Of a DNA stretch of 9,907 bases, positions 1 through 7,725 are shown piece after piece. The notes beneath the pieces were generated by a model. It saw nothing but the letters and a program-made list of their open reading frames with translations. It did not search any database and was not told the origin of the DNA. The DNA is from Sediminibacterium sp. (GTDB lineage Bacteria; Bacteroidota; Bacteroidia; Chitinophagales; Chitinophagaceae): NCBI GenBank assembly GCA_030158535.1, contig JAOASV010000168.1, positions 1-9,907 of the forward strand. Reading direction: 5' to 3'. Within the stretch, counting starts at the first letter, position 1. Each line of letters opens with the position of its first letter. The position numbers were made by a program, and so were the translations under genes.

Positions 1-1440
1 ATGGAAGGTGGGGTAGACTTTTATTGTCCTAGGGGTTGGGCATGGGCGCAAAACTGCAGTTTTATTGCGCACGGAAATACAGCAGCAATATGGCATGATG
101 GATCTAAAAATGAAGACGCTAAAACAGTGCTCGTTAATTGTACATTTACGGGTGATCCTGGGTTTAAACTTGGGCGTTATCATAGAGACGCGCATTTTTA
201 TATTATTAATGGTTGGTTCGCCAAAGAGATGGCCGATGCTCCTATTTATTTAAATCCATCTAATCCTCAAAATCAAATTAATTGGGGTCATCGTGTTTAC
301 TTTTATAATGCAGTAAAAGAAGGTGCAGCATTTACTTGGCTAAAAAATAACATCGAAACCGCAAAGGGGAATATCAAGCCAGAAACAATAACACTTAACT
401 GGTTATTTGGTGGTAAGTGGATGCCTGATACAACTTCACTTACATTATCAGCAGTAAGTCAGTTATCAGTTGTTGATGCTGTAGCCGAAAACATGCTTGT
501 GTATCAGCGTGCCATTGGCGGCTGGCCAAAAGCAATCAATGATATTAAAGTTGATTACAAAAAAACGCTTACACCTGCCGAGCGAAAATTAATTATTGCG
601 GACTCGCTTAAAAATGATCCAACCATTGATAATGGTGCAACAACAAAGGAAATTAGGTACCTGGTAGCAGCGTATAAAAAAACAAAAAATGAAAAGTATC
701 TAAAAGCTGCCGAAAAAGGGATTGCTTATTTATTAAAAGCACAATATCCAACAGGGGGATGGCCGCAATACTTTCCAGATGCATCTTCCTATAGAAGTCA
801 AGTAACTTTTAATGATGACGCCATAGTGAATGTGCTGAATATAATGCAAGACATTGTAGAAGGTGCTAAGAACTTTGAGGTTGTTGATCCGGCATTTGTA
901 CCAAAAGCAAAACTTGCAGTTGAATTGGGGATAGGATGTATTGTAAGGACACAAATAAAAGCAAATGGCGTTTTAACAGGCTGGTGCGCGCAGTACAACC
1001 GTAATACCTTGCAGCCGGAAATGGCAAGAAAGTTTGAGCTCGTATCTATTAGTGGGCAAGAGTCGGTAGGGATTCTTAAATTTTTAATGCGACAAAAAAA
1101 CCCATGCCCAGAAATTATTGCTGCTATTAAAGCCGGCATCGAATGGCTTGAGTCGGTAAAAATTAAAGGATTCAAATATGTAGATGTTGATGCTCCAAAC
1201 GAGCCAAAAGGAAAAGACAGAATCATTGCGCCAGATGTTAATAGCACTATCTGGGCAAGGTTTTATGAAATAGGAACCAACCGTCCTTTTTTTAGTGGAC
1301 GTGATAGCGATAAAAAATATGATTTACGCCAAATTGAAGTTGAACGCAGAACAGGGTATGGTTGGTATGGAACTTGGCCAGCAACATTACTGCTCGTTGA
1401 TTATCCAAAATGGTTGCAAAAAATAAACAAGACTAATTAA
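1..1440 (+). CDS. Pectinesterase (CE8)-pectate lyase (PL10) fusion, 5'-truncated by the window
   Basis: Extracellular or periplasmic pectin depolymerase; only the last 479 residues are visible. Residues 1 to about 142 are the C-terminal half of a pectinesterase beta-helix. GGVDF (3-7) matches the family's GTVDFIFG motif, placing the second catalytic Asp at D6, and LGRYH (57-61) matches LGRPW, placing the catalytic Arg at R59. Residues about 155-475 are a PL10 pectate lyase (alpha/alpha toroid, beta-elimination of polygalacturonate), with QRAIGGWPK (169-177), DNGATTKEIRYL (210-221), QYPTGGWPQYFP (248-259), TFNDDA (269-274), GWCAQYN (327-333) and SISGQES (349-355). The ATG at base 1 is very unlikely to be the true start: the first pectinesterase half, with its GYQDT-type motif, and any signal peptide must lie upstream. 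The gene ends 3 bases before uxaB, so it is probably the extracellular arm of the same operon. The Trp of LGRPW is replaced by His61. The PL10 assignment is firm; CE8 activity is less certain. Confidence 0.9.
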   Translation: MEGGVDFYCPRGWAWAQNCSFIAHGNTAAIWHDGSKNEDAKTVLVNCTFTGDPGFKLGRYHRDAHFYIINGWFAKEMADAPIYLNPSNPQNQINWGHRVYFYNAVKEGAAFTWLKNNIETAKGNIKPETITLNWLFGGKWMPDTTSLTLSAVSQLSVVDAVAENMLVYQRAIGGWPKAINDIKVDYKKTLTPAERKLIIADSLKNDPTIDNGATTKEIRYLVAAYKKTKNEKYLKAAEKGIAYLLKAQYPTGGWPQYFPDASSYRSQVTFNDDAIVNVLNIMQDIVEGAKNFEVVDPAFVPKAKLAVELGIGCIVRTQIKANGVLTGWCAQYNRNTLQPEMARKFELVSISGQESVGILKFLMRQKNPCPEIIAAIKAGIEWLESVKIKGFKYVDVDAPNEPKGKDRIIAPDVNSTIWARFYEIGTNRPFFSGRDSDKKYDLRQIEVERRTGYGWYGTWPATLLLVDYPKWLQKINKTN

Positions 1441-1443
1441 TGT

Positions 1444-2892
1444 ATGATGTTGAATAAAAAAACATACGCAAGCAGCGCTTCTGATAATGTGGATGCATTA
1501 TTTGCGCTACCTGAAAAAGTGTTGCAGTTTGGAACTGGCGTATTGCTTCGTGGCTTACCTGATTACTTTATTGATAAAGCCAATAAACAAGGTTTGTTTA
1601 ACGGAAGAATTGTAGTGGTAAAGTCTACAGATCAAGGAGGTACGGACGCTTATGGCGTGCAGGATGGTTTATATACCATACTAGAAAAAGGCATTGAAAA
1701 TGGGACTCCAATAGAGCGTACTACTATTAATGCTTCTATCAGTAGGGTAGTGTCAGCAAAATCTGAGTGGGATGAAGTATTAAAATGTGCCGCTAGTAAG
1801 GATATACAAGTAATTATTTCAAATACCACCGAAGTAGGTATTGCACTTGTTCCATCTGATGCTACTGCCTTTTTTCCAGCATCGTTTCCGGGTAAACTAC
1901 TACATTTTTTGATGGAACGTTACCGAGTTTTTGGCGGTTCTGAAGATGCGGGCATGGTTATCATTCCAACCGAGCTTATAAGTGATAATGGAATTAAACT
2001 CAAAGATATTGTTTTAGAACTAGCGAGGTTAAGAGGACTTGACCCATCATTTATTGATTGGATAAATAACGCCAATGATTTTTGTAGTTCATTGGTTGAT
2101 TGTATTGTGCCCGGTAAATTGCCTGACGAAGAAAAGACGGCTTTTGAAGCAAAAGCTGGTTACACCGATGATCTTGCCATTATGTCTGAACCTTACAGAC
2201 TATGGGCTATCGAAACAGCAAGTGAAAAAACGGCAGCTATACTTTCATTTGCAGGTGCTGATAACCGGGTAATTTTAGCGACAAGCATTAATAAGTACAA
2301 AGAAATTAAATTAAGACTTTTAAATGCTACTCACTCTCTATGTTGCGGTGTGGCCCATTTGTGTGGTTTTGTAACCGTGAGAGACGCTTTAAAAGATAGT
2401 ACATTCAGGTCTTTTATATCGGCCATGTTATTAGAAGAAATTGTGCCACTTGTTGCTGATGGAGATATTTCATTAGAGGAAGCGAACGCATTTGCACTTC
2501 AAGTTATTGACCGTTTTTCCAATCAGAGTATTGAACACTTGTGGCTTAACATTTCGGTACAATACACGTCTAAAATGCAAATGCGCGTAGTGCCTTTGGT
2601 AGAAAAATATGTGAAACAAAATGGGAGGGCGCCTAAGCTGATGTCTTTTGGGTTTGCTGCGTTTTTAGTATTCATGAAATCTAAGGAAGTAGCTCCTCAA
2701 AAGTATATGGGCACTTATGCAGGCGCCGAATATGAAATCAAAGACGACAAAGCTGCAGAAATGTCTACCGCTTGGGCTTCAAAAAATACATTTGTAGCAC
2801 CCAAGGTTTTTAATGAACAGGTTTTTGATTATGTGGATGCTATTGAAGCAGGTTCTGTAAAAGAAATTTTGGCATCGGTAGTAAAAAAATAA
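1444..2892 (+). CDS. uxaB: Tagaturonate reductase (altronate oxidoreductase)
   Basis: Cytoplasmic NAD(H)-dependent reductase that converts D-tagaturonate to D-altronate, the second step of galacturonate catabolism. The protein (482 residues, close to the E. coli enzyme) belongs to the polyol-specific long-chain mannitol dehydrogenase family. FGTGVLLRG (29-37) is the Rossmann nucleotide-binding glycine motif, SNTTE (126-130) and NDFCSSLVD (211-219) are characteristic of UxaB/UxuB-type proteins, and K289-N294-H297 form the family's catalytic KxxxxNxxH pattern. The start is the ATG at 1444; a second in-frame ATG at 1447 is equally possible. There is no clear Shine-Dalgarno sequence, as is usual in Bacteroidota. 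It begins 3 bases after the pectate lyase stop and ends 4 bases before uxaA, so translation is probably coupled. Tagaturonate is preferred over fructuronate as substrate because uxaA and uxaC follow directly and the sequence resembles E. coli UxaB; some fructuronate activity cannot be excluded. Confidence 0.93.
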   Translation: MMLNKKTYASSASDNVDALFALPEKVLQFGTGVLLRGLPDYFIDKANKQGLFNGRIVVVKSTDQGGTDAYGVQDGLYTILEKGIENGTPIERTTINASISRVVSAKSEWDEVLKCAASKDIQVIISNTTEVGIALVPSDATAFFPASFPGKLLHFLMERYRVFGGSEDAGMVIIPTELISDNGIKLKDIVLELARLRGLDPSFIDWINNANDFCSSLVDCIVPGKLPDEEKTAFEAKAGYTDDLAIMSEPYRLWAIETASEKTAAILSFAGADNRVILATSINKYKEIKLRLLNATHSLCCGVAHLCGFVTVRDALKDSTFRSFISAMLLEEIVPLVADGDISLEEANAFALQVIDRFSNQSIEHLWLNISVQYTSKMQMRVVPLVEKYVKQNGRAPKLMSFGFAAFLVFMKSKEVAPQKYMGTYAGAEYEIKDDKAAEMSTAWASKNTFVAPKVFNEQVFDYVDAIEAGSVKEILASVVKK

Positions 2893-2896
2893 AGAA

Positions 2897-4549
2897 ATGA
2901 TGAAAGAGAATTATAAAGTAATTAAAGTACACCCTAGTGACAATGTGATTGTTGCGCTTGAAGACATTCCTGCTGGCGCTACTGTAGTGTATGAAAATGC
3001 AACATATAAAATAGTGGACGACGTTGCAGCTAAACATAAGTTTTATCAGTCAAACATGGAAGCGGGTAGTTTGGTTACTATGTATGGCGTTTTGGTGGGG
3101 AAAGTACAAGTGCCGGTTACGATGGGTATGCGTATGACCACCACTAATTTGCATCACGCAGCAGAACCTTATGCATTTAGACCTTATAATTATAGCTGGA
3201 TACCTCCCAATGTAGAGGCCTATAAAAACAAAACATTTTTAGGATACCACCGCACCGATGGCAGGGTGGGTACTGCTAATTATTGGTTGTTTATACCAAC
3301 TGTATTTTGTGAAAACAGAAATTTAGATGTGATACGTGAAGCGCTGCATAACGAGCTAGGATACGCGGTAACACATAAGTACAAATCTTTTACAAAGCAG
3401 TTGTTACATGCGTATGAAGCAGGTAGTTCGATCCATGATTTTTCTCCAGCCTCATTAATGGCAGAGCCTAAAGAGAATCGTAAGTTTAAAAATATTGATG
3501 GCATTAAATTTTTAAATCATCAGGGTGGTTGTGGTGGAACCAGAGGAGACGCTGCTATATTAAGTAAGCTTCTAGCCGCCTACGCCGATCATCCAAATGT
3601 GGCAGGTATTACCGTTTTAAGTTTGGGTTGTCAAAATTTGCAGTTACAAGATTTAGAAAATGATATCAAGCTGCGCAATCCAACATTCGACAAACCACTT
3701 TATATTTTCGAGCAACAACAATCAGTTAGTGAAGAAGATTTGATTTGCGAAGCCATCAAAAAAACATTTGAAGGGCTTATTGAGGCCAATAAAATGGAAA
3801 GACAGCCTGCTGGGCTTGATCAATTAACAGTAGGCGTTAAGTGTGGCGGCAGTGATGGATTTAGTGGCATTTCTGCAAACCCAGCAGTAGGCTATTGTAG
3901 TGATTTGCTCGTAGCATTAGGTGCTAAAGTATTACTTGCTGAGTTTCCGGAACTCTGTGGGGTAGAACAAGAATTAATTGACCGTACTGTTAATCCGGAT
4001 GCGGCACATAAGTTCATTGATCTTATGGGTGCATATAGTGCTGCTGCAATAGCTGCTGGTTCTGGTTTTCATATGAATCCATCTCCCGGAAATATTAAAG
4101 ATGGGTTAATTACCGATGCGATAAAGTCTGCGGGTGCTGCTAAAAAAGGAGGCTCCTCTCCTGTAGTGGATGTGTTAGATTATACAGAGCCTGCTACCAA
4201 GCCTGGATTAAATTTAGTGTGTACACCGGGTAATGATGTAGAAGCTACAACAGGTAAAGCGGCAAGTGGCGCAACGCTAATTTTGTTTACCACAGGGCTT
4301 GGTACGCCAACTGGCAACCCTGTATGTCCTACTATTAAAGTGTCTACCAACGCTGCTTTAACGAAAAGAATGAATGACATTATTGATATTGATACGAGTC
4401 CAATTATTGCTGGCGAAAAAACGATTGCAGAAATGGGCGAATTAATATTGGACTATTGTATTAAAGCTGCTAGTGGTGAAATTACCCCTAAGGCAGTATT
4501 GTTAAATCAAGATGATTTTATTCCATGGAAACGTGGAGTGAGTTTATAA
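2897..4549 (+). CDS. uxaA: Altronate dehydratase
   Basis: Cytoplasmic metal-dependent lyase that dehydrates D-altronate to 2-keto-3-deoxy-D-gluconate. Residues about 7-90 form the small SAF domain (IKVHPSDNV, 9-17), and residues about 110-550 the galactarate/altronate dehydratase core. Conserved blocks are GRVGTANYW (122-130), a Cys-containing GGCGGTRGD (210-218), LSLGCQN, CGGSDGFSG (316-324), SPGN, and PGLN...PGND followed by a TGxGTPTGN stretch in the C-terminal third. At 550 residues it is about 55 longer than E. coli UxaA (495, from memory). Most of the excess lies between about residues 155 and 200, just before the GGCGG motif. I consider this typical of Bacteroidota homologues, but that is recollection. 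The start is the ATG at 2897, with a second in-frame ATG at 2900; it lies 4 bases after uxaB. A galactarate dehydratase is the main alternative, disfavoured by the uxaB-uxaA-uxaC context and the altronate-type N-terminus. Confidence 0.95.
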   Translation: MMKENYKVIKVHPSDNVIVALEDIPAGATVVYENATYKIVDDVAAKHKFYQSNMEAGSLVTMYGVLVGKVQVPVTMGMRMTTTNLHHAAEPYAFRPYNYSWIPPNVEAYKNKTFLGYHRTDGRVGTANYWLFIPTVFCENRNLDVIREALHNELGYAVTHKYKSFTKQLLHAYEAGSSIHDFSPASLMAEPKENRKFKNIDGIKFLNHQGGCGGTRGDAAILSKLLAAYADHPNVAGITVLSLGCQNLQLQDLENDIKLRNPTFDKPLYIFEQQQSVSEEDLICEAIKKTFEGLIEANKMERQPAGLDQLTVGVKCGGSDGFSGISANPAVGYCSDLLVALGAKVLLAEFPELCGVEQELIDRTVNPDAAHKFIDLMGAYSAAAIAAGSGFHMNPSPGNIKDGLITDAIKSAGAAKKGGSSPVVDVLDYTEPATKPGLNLVCTPGNDVEATTGKAASGATLILFTTGLGTPTGNPVCPTIKVSTNAALTKRMNDIIDIDTSPIIAGEKTIAEMGELILDYCIKAASGEITPKAVLLNQDDFIPWKRGVSL

Positions 4550-4565
4550 ATAAAAATTTGAAGAG

Positions 4566-5978
4566 ATGAGTAAGTTATTTATGGGTGAAGATTTTTTGTT
4601 GCAAACTAAAACAGCGCAGTTATTGTATGAGGAGTATGCCAAACAAATGCCAATTATCGATTACCATTGTCATTTGTCGCCACAACAAATTGCCGAAGAT
4701 ATTAAGTTCGAAAATTTAACGCAGGCTTGGTTATATGGCGATCATTATAAGTGGAGAGCCATGCGTACGAATGGTGTTGATGAATCTTATTGCACGGGCA
4801 ATAAGTCTGATTATGATAAATTTGAGAAGTGGGCTGCTACAGTGCCATACACCATGCGCAACCCGCTTTACCACTGGACACATTTAGAGTTAAAAAGATA
4901 TTTTGGCATTGGAGAGATACTAGATTCTTCAACTGCAAAAGCGGTGTATGATAATGCTAGTGCGCAAATTCAAACGGATGCATTTAGTATCAAAAATTTA
5001 ATTCGAAAAATGAATGTAAAAGTCATTTGCACCACAGATGACCCTATCGATTCATTGGAATACCACAAAACGCTTGCTGAGAGTGATTTTGAAGTAAAAA
5101 TAAAGCCTGCTTTTAGGCCTGATAAAGCCATGGAAGTTTCTAGTGCGGCTAATTTTACAGCGTATGTTAAAAAATTAGAAGCCGTTACCAATTTGTCAGT
5201 TTCTTCCTTTGAAGATTATTTATTTGCTCTTCAAAATAGACATGACTTTTTTGCATCCATGGGATGTTCTGTAAGCGATCATGGATTAGAAGAAATTTAT
5301 GTAGAAGATTTTACAGGGCAAGAAATTGAAGCCATATTTACAAAAGTATATGGTGGAAAAGAATTAAGTCTTATCGAGCAGCGCAAATTTAAAAGCTGCA
5401 TGTTACTTCATTTTGCAGAATGGGATTGGGAAAAAGGCTGGGTGCAACAATATCACCTTGGTGCACTTCGCAATAACAATTCACGCATGCTGTCTAAATT
5501 AGGACCAGACACTGGATGGGATAGTATTGGAGATTTTTCGCAAGCTGCAGCGCTTTCTAAATTTTTAAATAAACTCGATAGCGAAGACAAATTGGCTAAA
5601 ACGATTATTTACAATCTGAATCCTGCAGACAATGAGCTGATGGCCTCTATGATTGGTAATTTTAATGACGGATCTGTAGCAGGGAAAATTCAGTTTGGTA
5701 GTGGATGGTGGTTTTTAGATCAAAAAGATGGCATCATTAAACAGTTAAATGCCCTTAGTAATATGGGTCTAGTGAGCAGGTTTGTAGGCATGCTCACCGA
5801 TTCGCGAAGCTTTTTATCTTTCCCAAGACACGAATATTTTAGACGCATCTTGTGTAATTTGTTTGGCGACGAAATTGAAAATGGTGAATTGCCTAACGAT
5901 ACAAAATGGGTAGGTCAAATTATTCAGGATATCTGTTACAACAATGCCAATACCTATTTTGGCTGGAATGACAAATAA
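4566..5978 (+). CDS. uxaC: Uronate (glucuronate/galacturonate) isomerase
   Basis: Cytoplasmic aldose-ketose isomerase of the amidohydrolase superfamily. It converts D-galacturonate to D-tagaturonate and D-glucuronate to D-fructuronate, so it serves both hexuronate branches. At 470 residues it matches the E. coli enzyme length. Diagnostic segments are the N-terminal metal-site motif DYHCHL (32-37, His34 and His36), CTTDDP (155-160), GWVQQYHLGALRNNN (291-305), GMLTDSRSFLS (408-418) and RHEYFRR (421-427). The start at 4566 gives an N-terminus of normal length with the HCH motif in the expected place. It follows uxaA after 16 bases and is followed by the longest gap in the window (57 bases). All family landmarks are present and no frame disruption was seen. 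The assignment is essentially unambiguous. Confidence 0.97.
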   Translation: MSKLFMGEDFLLQTKTAQLLYEEYAKQMPIIDYHCHLSPQQIAEDIKFENLTQAWLYGDHYKWRAMRTNGVDESYCTGNKSDYDKFEKWAATVPYTMRNPLYHWTHLELKRYFGIGEILDSSTAKAVYDNASAQIQTDAFSIKNLIRKMNVKVICTTDDPIDSLEYHKTLAESDFEVKIKPAFRPDKAMEVSSAANFTAYVKKLEAVTNLSVSSFEDYLFALQNRHDFFASMGCSVSDHGLEEIYVEDFTGQEIEAIFTKVYGGKELSLIEQRKFKSCMLLHFAEWDWEKGWVQQYHLGALRNNNSRMLSKLGPDTGWDSIGDFSQAAALSKFLNKLDSEDKLAKTIIYNLNPADNELMASMIGNFNDGSVAGKIQFGSGWWFLDQKDGIIKQLNALSNMGLVSRFVGMLTDSRSFLSFPRHEYFRRILCNLFGDEIENGELPNDTKWVGQIIQDICYNNANTYFGWNDK

Positions 5979-6035
5979 TCTACTTTTTTATTTCATTTCA
6001 TATTATCTTGTAAATCAAACGGGTAAGAAATAAGT
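5979..6035 (+). other. Longest intergenic gap (uxaC-kdgK), no clear signal
   Basis: This 57-base AT-rich spacer is the only gap over 25 bases. It begins with T-rich runs but has no inverted repeat that would make a hairpin terminator. A TATCTTG at 6004-6010 resembles, but does not match, the Bacteroidota -7 consensus TAnnTTTG, and I see no convincing -33 TTTG at proper spacing. It may carry a weak internal promoter for kdgK-eda-transporter-uxuA, or simply be untranslated spacer. Confidence 0.4.
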
Positions 6036-7046
6036 ATGAAAAAAGTATTTTGTTTTGGGGAAATTTTACTTCGAATGTCACCCGTATTAGATCAGGGCTG
6101 GATTAACAGTGCTTCTATGCCGGTGCATTTGGGTGGCGCAGAACTCAATGTAGCAAAGGCTTTGGCTGGATGGCAGCAACCCGTTACGTATATGTCTGCA
6201 ATGCCAGACAATTATTTATCTAAAGAAATTGCAGCGTCAATTGCTGCTAGTCATATTGGCGTAGAAGCCATGCAATATTGTGGCGACCGTATAGGTATTT
6301 ACTTTTTACCACAAGGTGCCGATTTAAAAAATGCAGGTGTCATTTACGACCGTGCACACGCTTCATTTTCAACAGCTTTATTCCCGGGAAAAATAAATTG
6401 GGATGCATTACTGGATGGTTCTGATTGGTTTCATTTTAGTGCCATCAGTCCGGCTTTAACAGCGCAGGCCGCCGAACTTTGTTTGGATGCATTAAAAGCT
6501 GCAAAGCGTTTAGGGCTTACCATTTCTGTAGACTTAAATTACCGCGCTAAACTTTGGAAATATGGCAAGCAGCCTGCAGAGGTAATGCCAGAACTTGTTG
6601 CTTATGCCGATGTAATTATGGGTAATATCTGGAGCGCTAGAGATCTCCTGGGTATTCATGTTCCAGCTGCTGCAGAAAGCGCTACCAGTAAAGAAGCGTT
6701 CGCTGCATGTGCTAAGGAAACGGCTGCTGTACTATTTGCACAAAACACGTCTTGCAAAGTGGTAGCCAACACCTTTAGATTTACACCAGAAGGAGCGGGC
6801 GTGCATTATTATGCGGCACTTGATACAAGAGAGGAGCAGGCTGTATCAGTAAGTTTTGATGCAAATTCAGTGATTGATAAAGTGGGTAGTGGAGACTGTT
6901 TTATGGCAGGACTTATATATGGCATTCATAATGGACATGCGCATCAGGAAACGATAAATTATGCAGCTTCGGCAGCTTTTGGTAAATTGCAAGAACTGGG
7001 TGATAGTACCAAACAAACCGTTAGTCAAATTAAATCAAGGTATTAA
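6036..7046 (+). CDS. kdgK: 2-keto-3-deoxygluconate kinase (PfkB/ribokinase family)
   Basis: Cytoplasmic ATP-dependent sugar kinase that phosphorylates 2-keto-3-deoxygluconate to KDPG, the shared step after UxaA and UxuA. The 336-residue protein has the PfkB N-terminal glycine motif GGAELNVAKALAG (33-45), a sugar-acid-contacting YDR (104-106) in VIYDRAHAS, DLNYR (166-170), and the C-terminal PfkB signature DKVGSGDCF (281-289) with catalytic base Asp287. The signature departs slightly from the usual DTxGAGDAF (Lys for Thr/Ser, Ser for Ala, Cys for Ala), but the anion-hole glycines and the Asp are kept. Specificity for KDG rather than another ketose or ribose is inferred from its position between uxaC and eda. 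Its TAA stop (7044-7046) is followed without any spacer by the eda ATG in the same frame. It is somewhat longer than E. coli KdgK (309 residues, from memory). Confidence 0.92.
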   Translation: MKKVFCFGEILLRMSPVLDQGWINSASMPVHLGGAELNVAKALAGWQQPVTYMSAMPDNYLSKEIAASIAASHIGVEAMQYCGDRIGIYFLPQGADLKNAGVIYDRAHASFSTALFPGKINWDALLDGSDWFHFSAISPALTAQAAELCLDALKAAKRLGLTISVDLNYRAKLWKYGKQPAEVMPELVAYADVIMGNIWSARDLLGIHVPAAAESATSKEAFAACAKETAAVLFAQNTSCKVVANTFRFTPEGAGVHYYAALDTREEQAVSVSFDANSVIDKVGSGDCFMAGLIYGIHNGHAHQETINYAASAAFGKLQELGDSTKQTVSQIKSRY

Positions 7047-7703
7047 ATGGAAAGAGAAGCCGCTTTAATCAATCAAATTAAAAATGAAGGTATGTTGCCT
7101 TTGTTTTATCATGATGACGTTACTGTTTGTGAAAATGTGCTTCAAGCACTATACAATGGTGGCGTTAGATGTGTTGAGTTTACCAATAGGGGCGTGCATG
7201 CACTTCCGAATTTTAAGCACCTAGTTTCTTTAAAATCCACGATGCCTGGTTTGATACTTGGCATAGGTACCATTAAAACACCACAAGACGCTACTGCATT
7301 TATTGATGCCGGTTCTGATTTTTTAATCAGTCCTTGTTTTGATGCCAGTGTTGCAGACGTTGCATACATGCATAAAGTATTATGGATACCAGGTTGTATG
7401 ACCCCCACCGAAATTCATGTGGCGCAAAAATCTGGCGCTACACTTGTAAAATTATTTCCGGGTAACGTATTAGGTCCTGGTTTTGTAGAAGCTATAAAAA
7501 CATTATTTACAGGTGTCGACTTTTTAGTAACAGGTGGTGTAGAGCCAACCGAGCAAAATATTGGTGCCTGGTTTAAAGCAGGTGTAGTTGGCGTAGGGCT
7601 TGGAAGTAAACTGATTACCAAAGATGTTTTAGCGAATAAAAATTATAAGGAATTAGAAACTCAAACAAAAGAACTTGTACAGCTCATAAAAAAAGTACAA
7701 TAA
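7047..7703 (+). CDS. eda: KDPG aldolase (2-dehydro-3-deoxy-phosphogluconate aldolase)
   Basis: Cytoplasmic class I aldolase that cleaves KDPG to pyruvate and glyceraldehyde-3-phosphate, the final step feeding hexuronates into glycolysis. The 218-residue protein spans the whole family length as one TIM barrel. By comparison with E. coli Eda, Glu44 (VEFTNR, 43-48) is the general acid/base, Arg48 contacts substrate carboxylate, and Lys135 in LVKLFPGN (133-140) is the Schiff-base lysine. LGIGTI (71-76), ISPCFD (94-99), IPGCMTP (114-120) and the phosphate-binding TGG and GLGSKL segments near the C-terminus also fit. The ATG directly abuts the kdgK stop in the same frame; an AAGG at 7037-7040, six bases ahead, could act as a weak ribosome binding site. 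Activity on 4-hydroxy-2-oxoglutarate is common in the family. A KDPGal aldolase is possible from sequence alone, but the UxaA/UxuA/KdgK context indicates KDPG. Confidence 0.94.
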   Translation: MEREAALINQIKNEGMLPLFYHDDVTVCENVLQALYNGGVRCVEFTNRGVHALPNFKHLVSLKSTMPGLILGIGTIKTPQDATAFIDAGSDFLISPCFDASVADVAYMHKVLWIPGCMTPTEIHVAQKSGATLVKLFPGNVLGPGFVEAIKTLFTGVDFLVTGGVEPTEQNIGAWFKAGVVGVGLGSKLITKDVLANKNYKELETQTKELVQLIKKVQ

Positions 7704-7725
7704 TTACGATTTAAAGTTTACCCAT

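Noticed and set aside
798..1247. Open frame of 149 codons on the minus strand inside the pectate lyase gene
   Set aside because: It lies fully antisense to strongly conserved PL10 coding sequence, has no recognisable domain and no start context; it is an incidental open frame.
1440..1449. ATG at 1440 overlapping the pectate lyase stop (TAATG) as the uxaB start
   Set aside because: That ATG is in a different frame from uxaB; the real starts are 1444 or 1447.
5979..6003. Possible terminator after uxaC (run of T)
   Set aside because: The T-rich run is not preceded by a GC-rich inverted repeat, and the next gene continues the same pathway on the same strand.
6004..6010. Bacteroidota-type -7 promoter element (TATCTTG)
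   Set aside because: It lacks one base of TAnnTTTG and has no matching -33 element; such partial matches are frequent in AT-rich DNA. It is kept only as a hint in the gap entry.
7142..7621. Two minus-strand open frames (88 and 68 codons) inside eda
   Set aside because: They are antisense to well-conserved aldolase motifs, including the Schiff-base lysine region, and the translations are low-complexity and unrecognisable.
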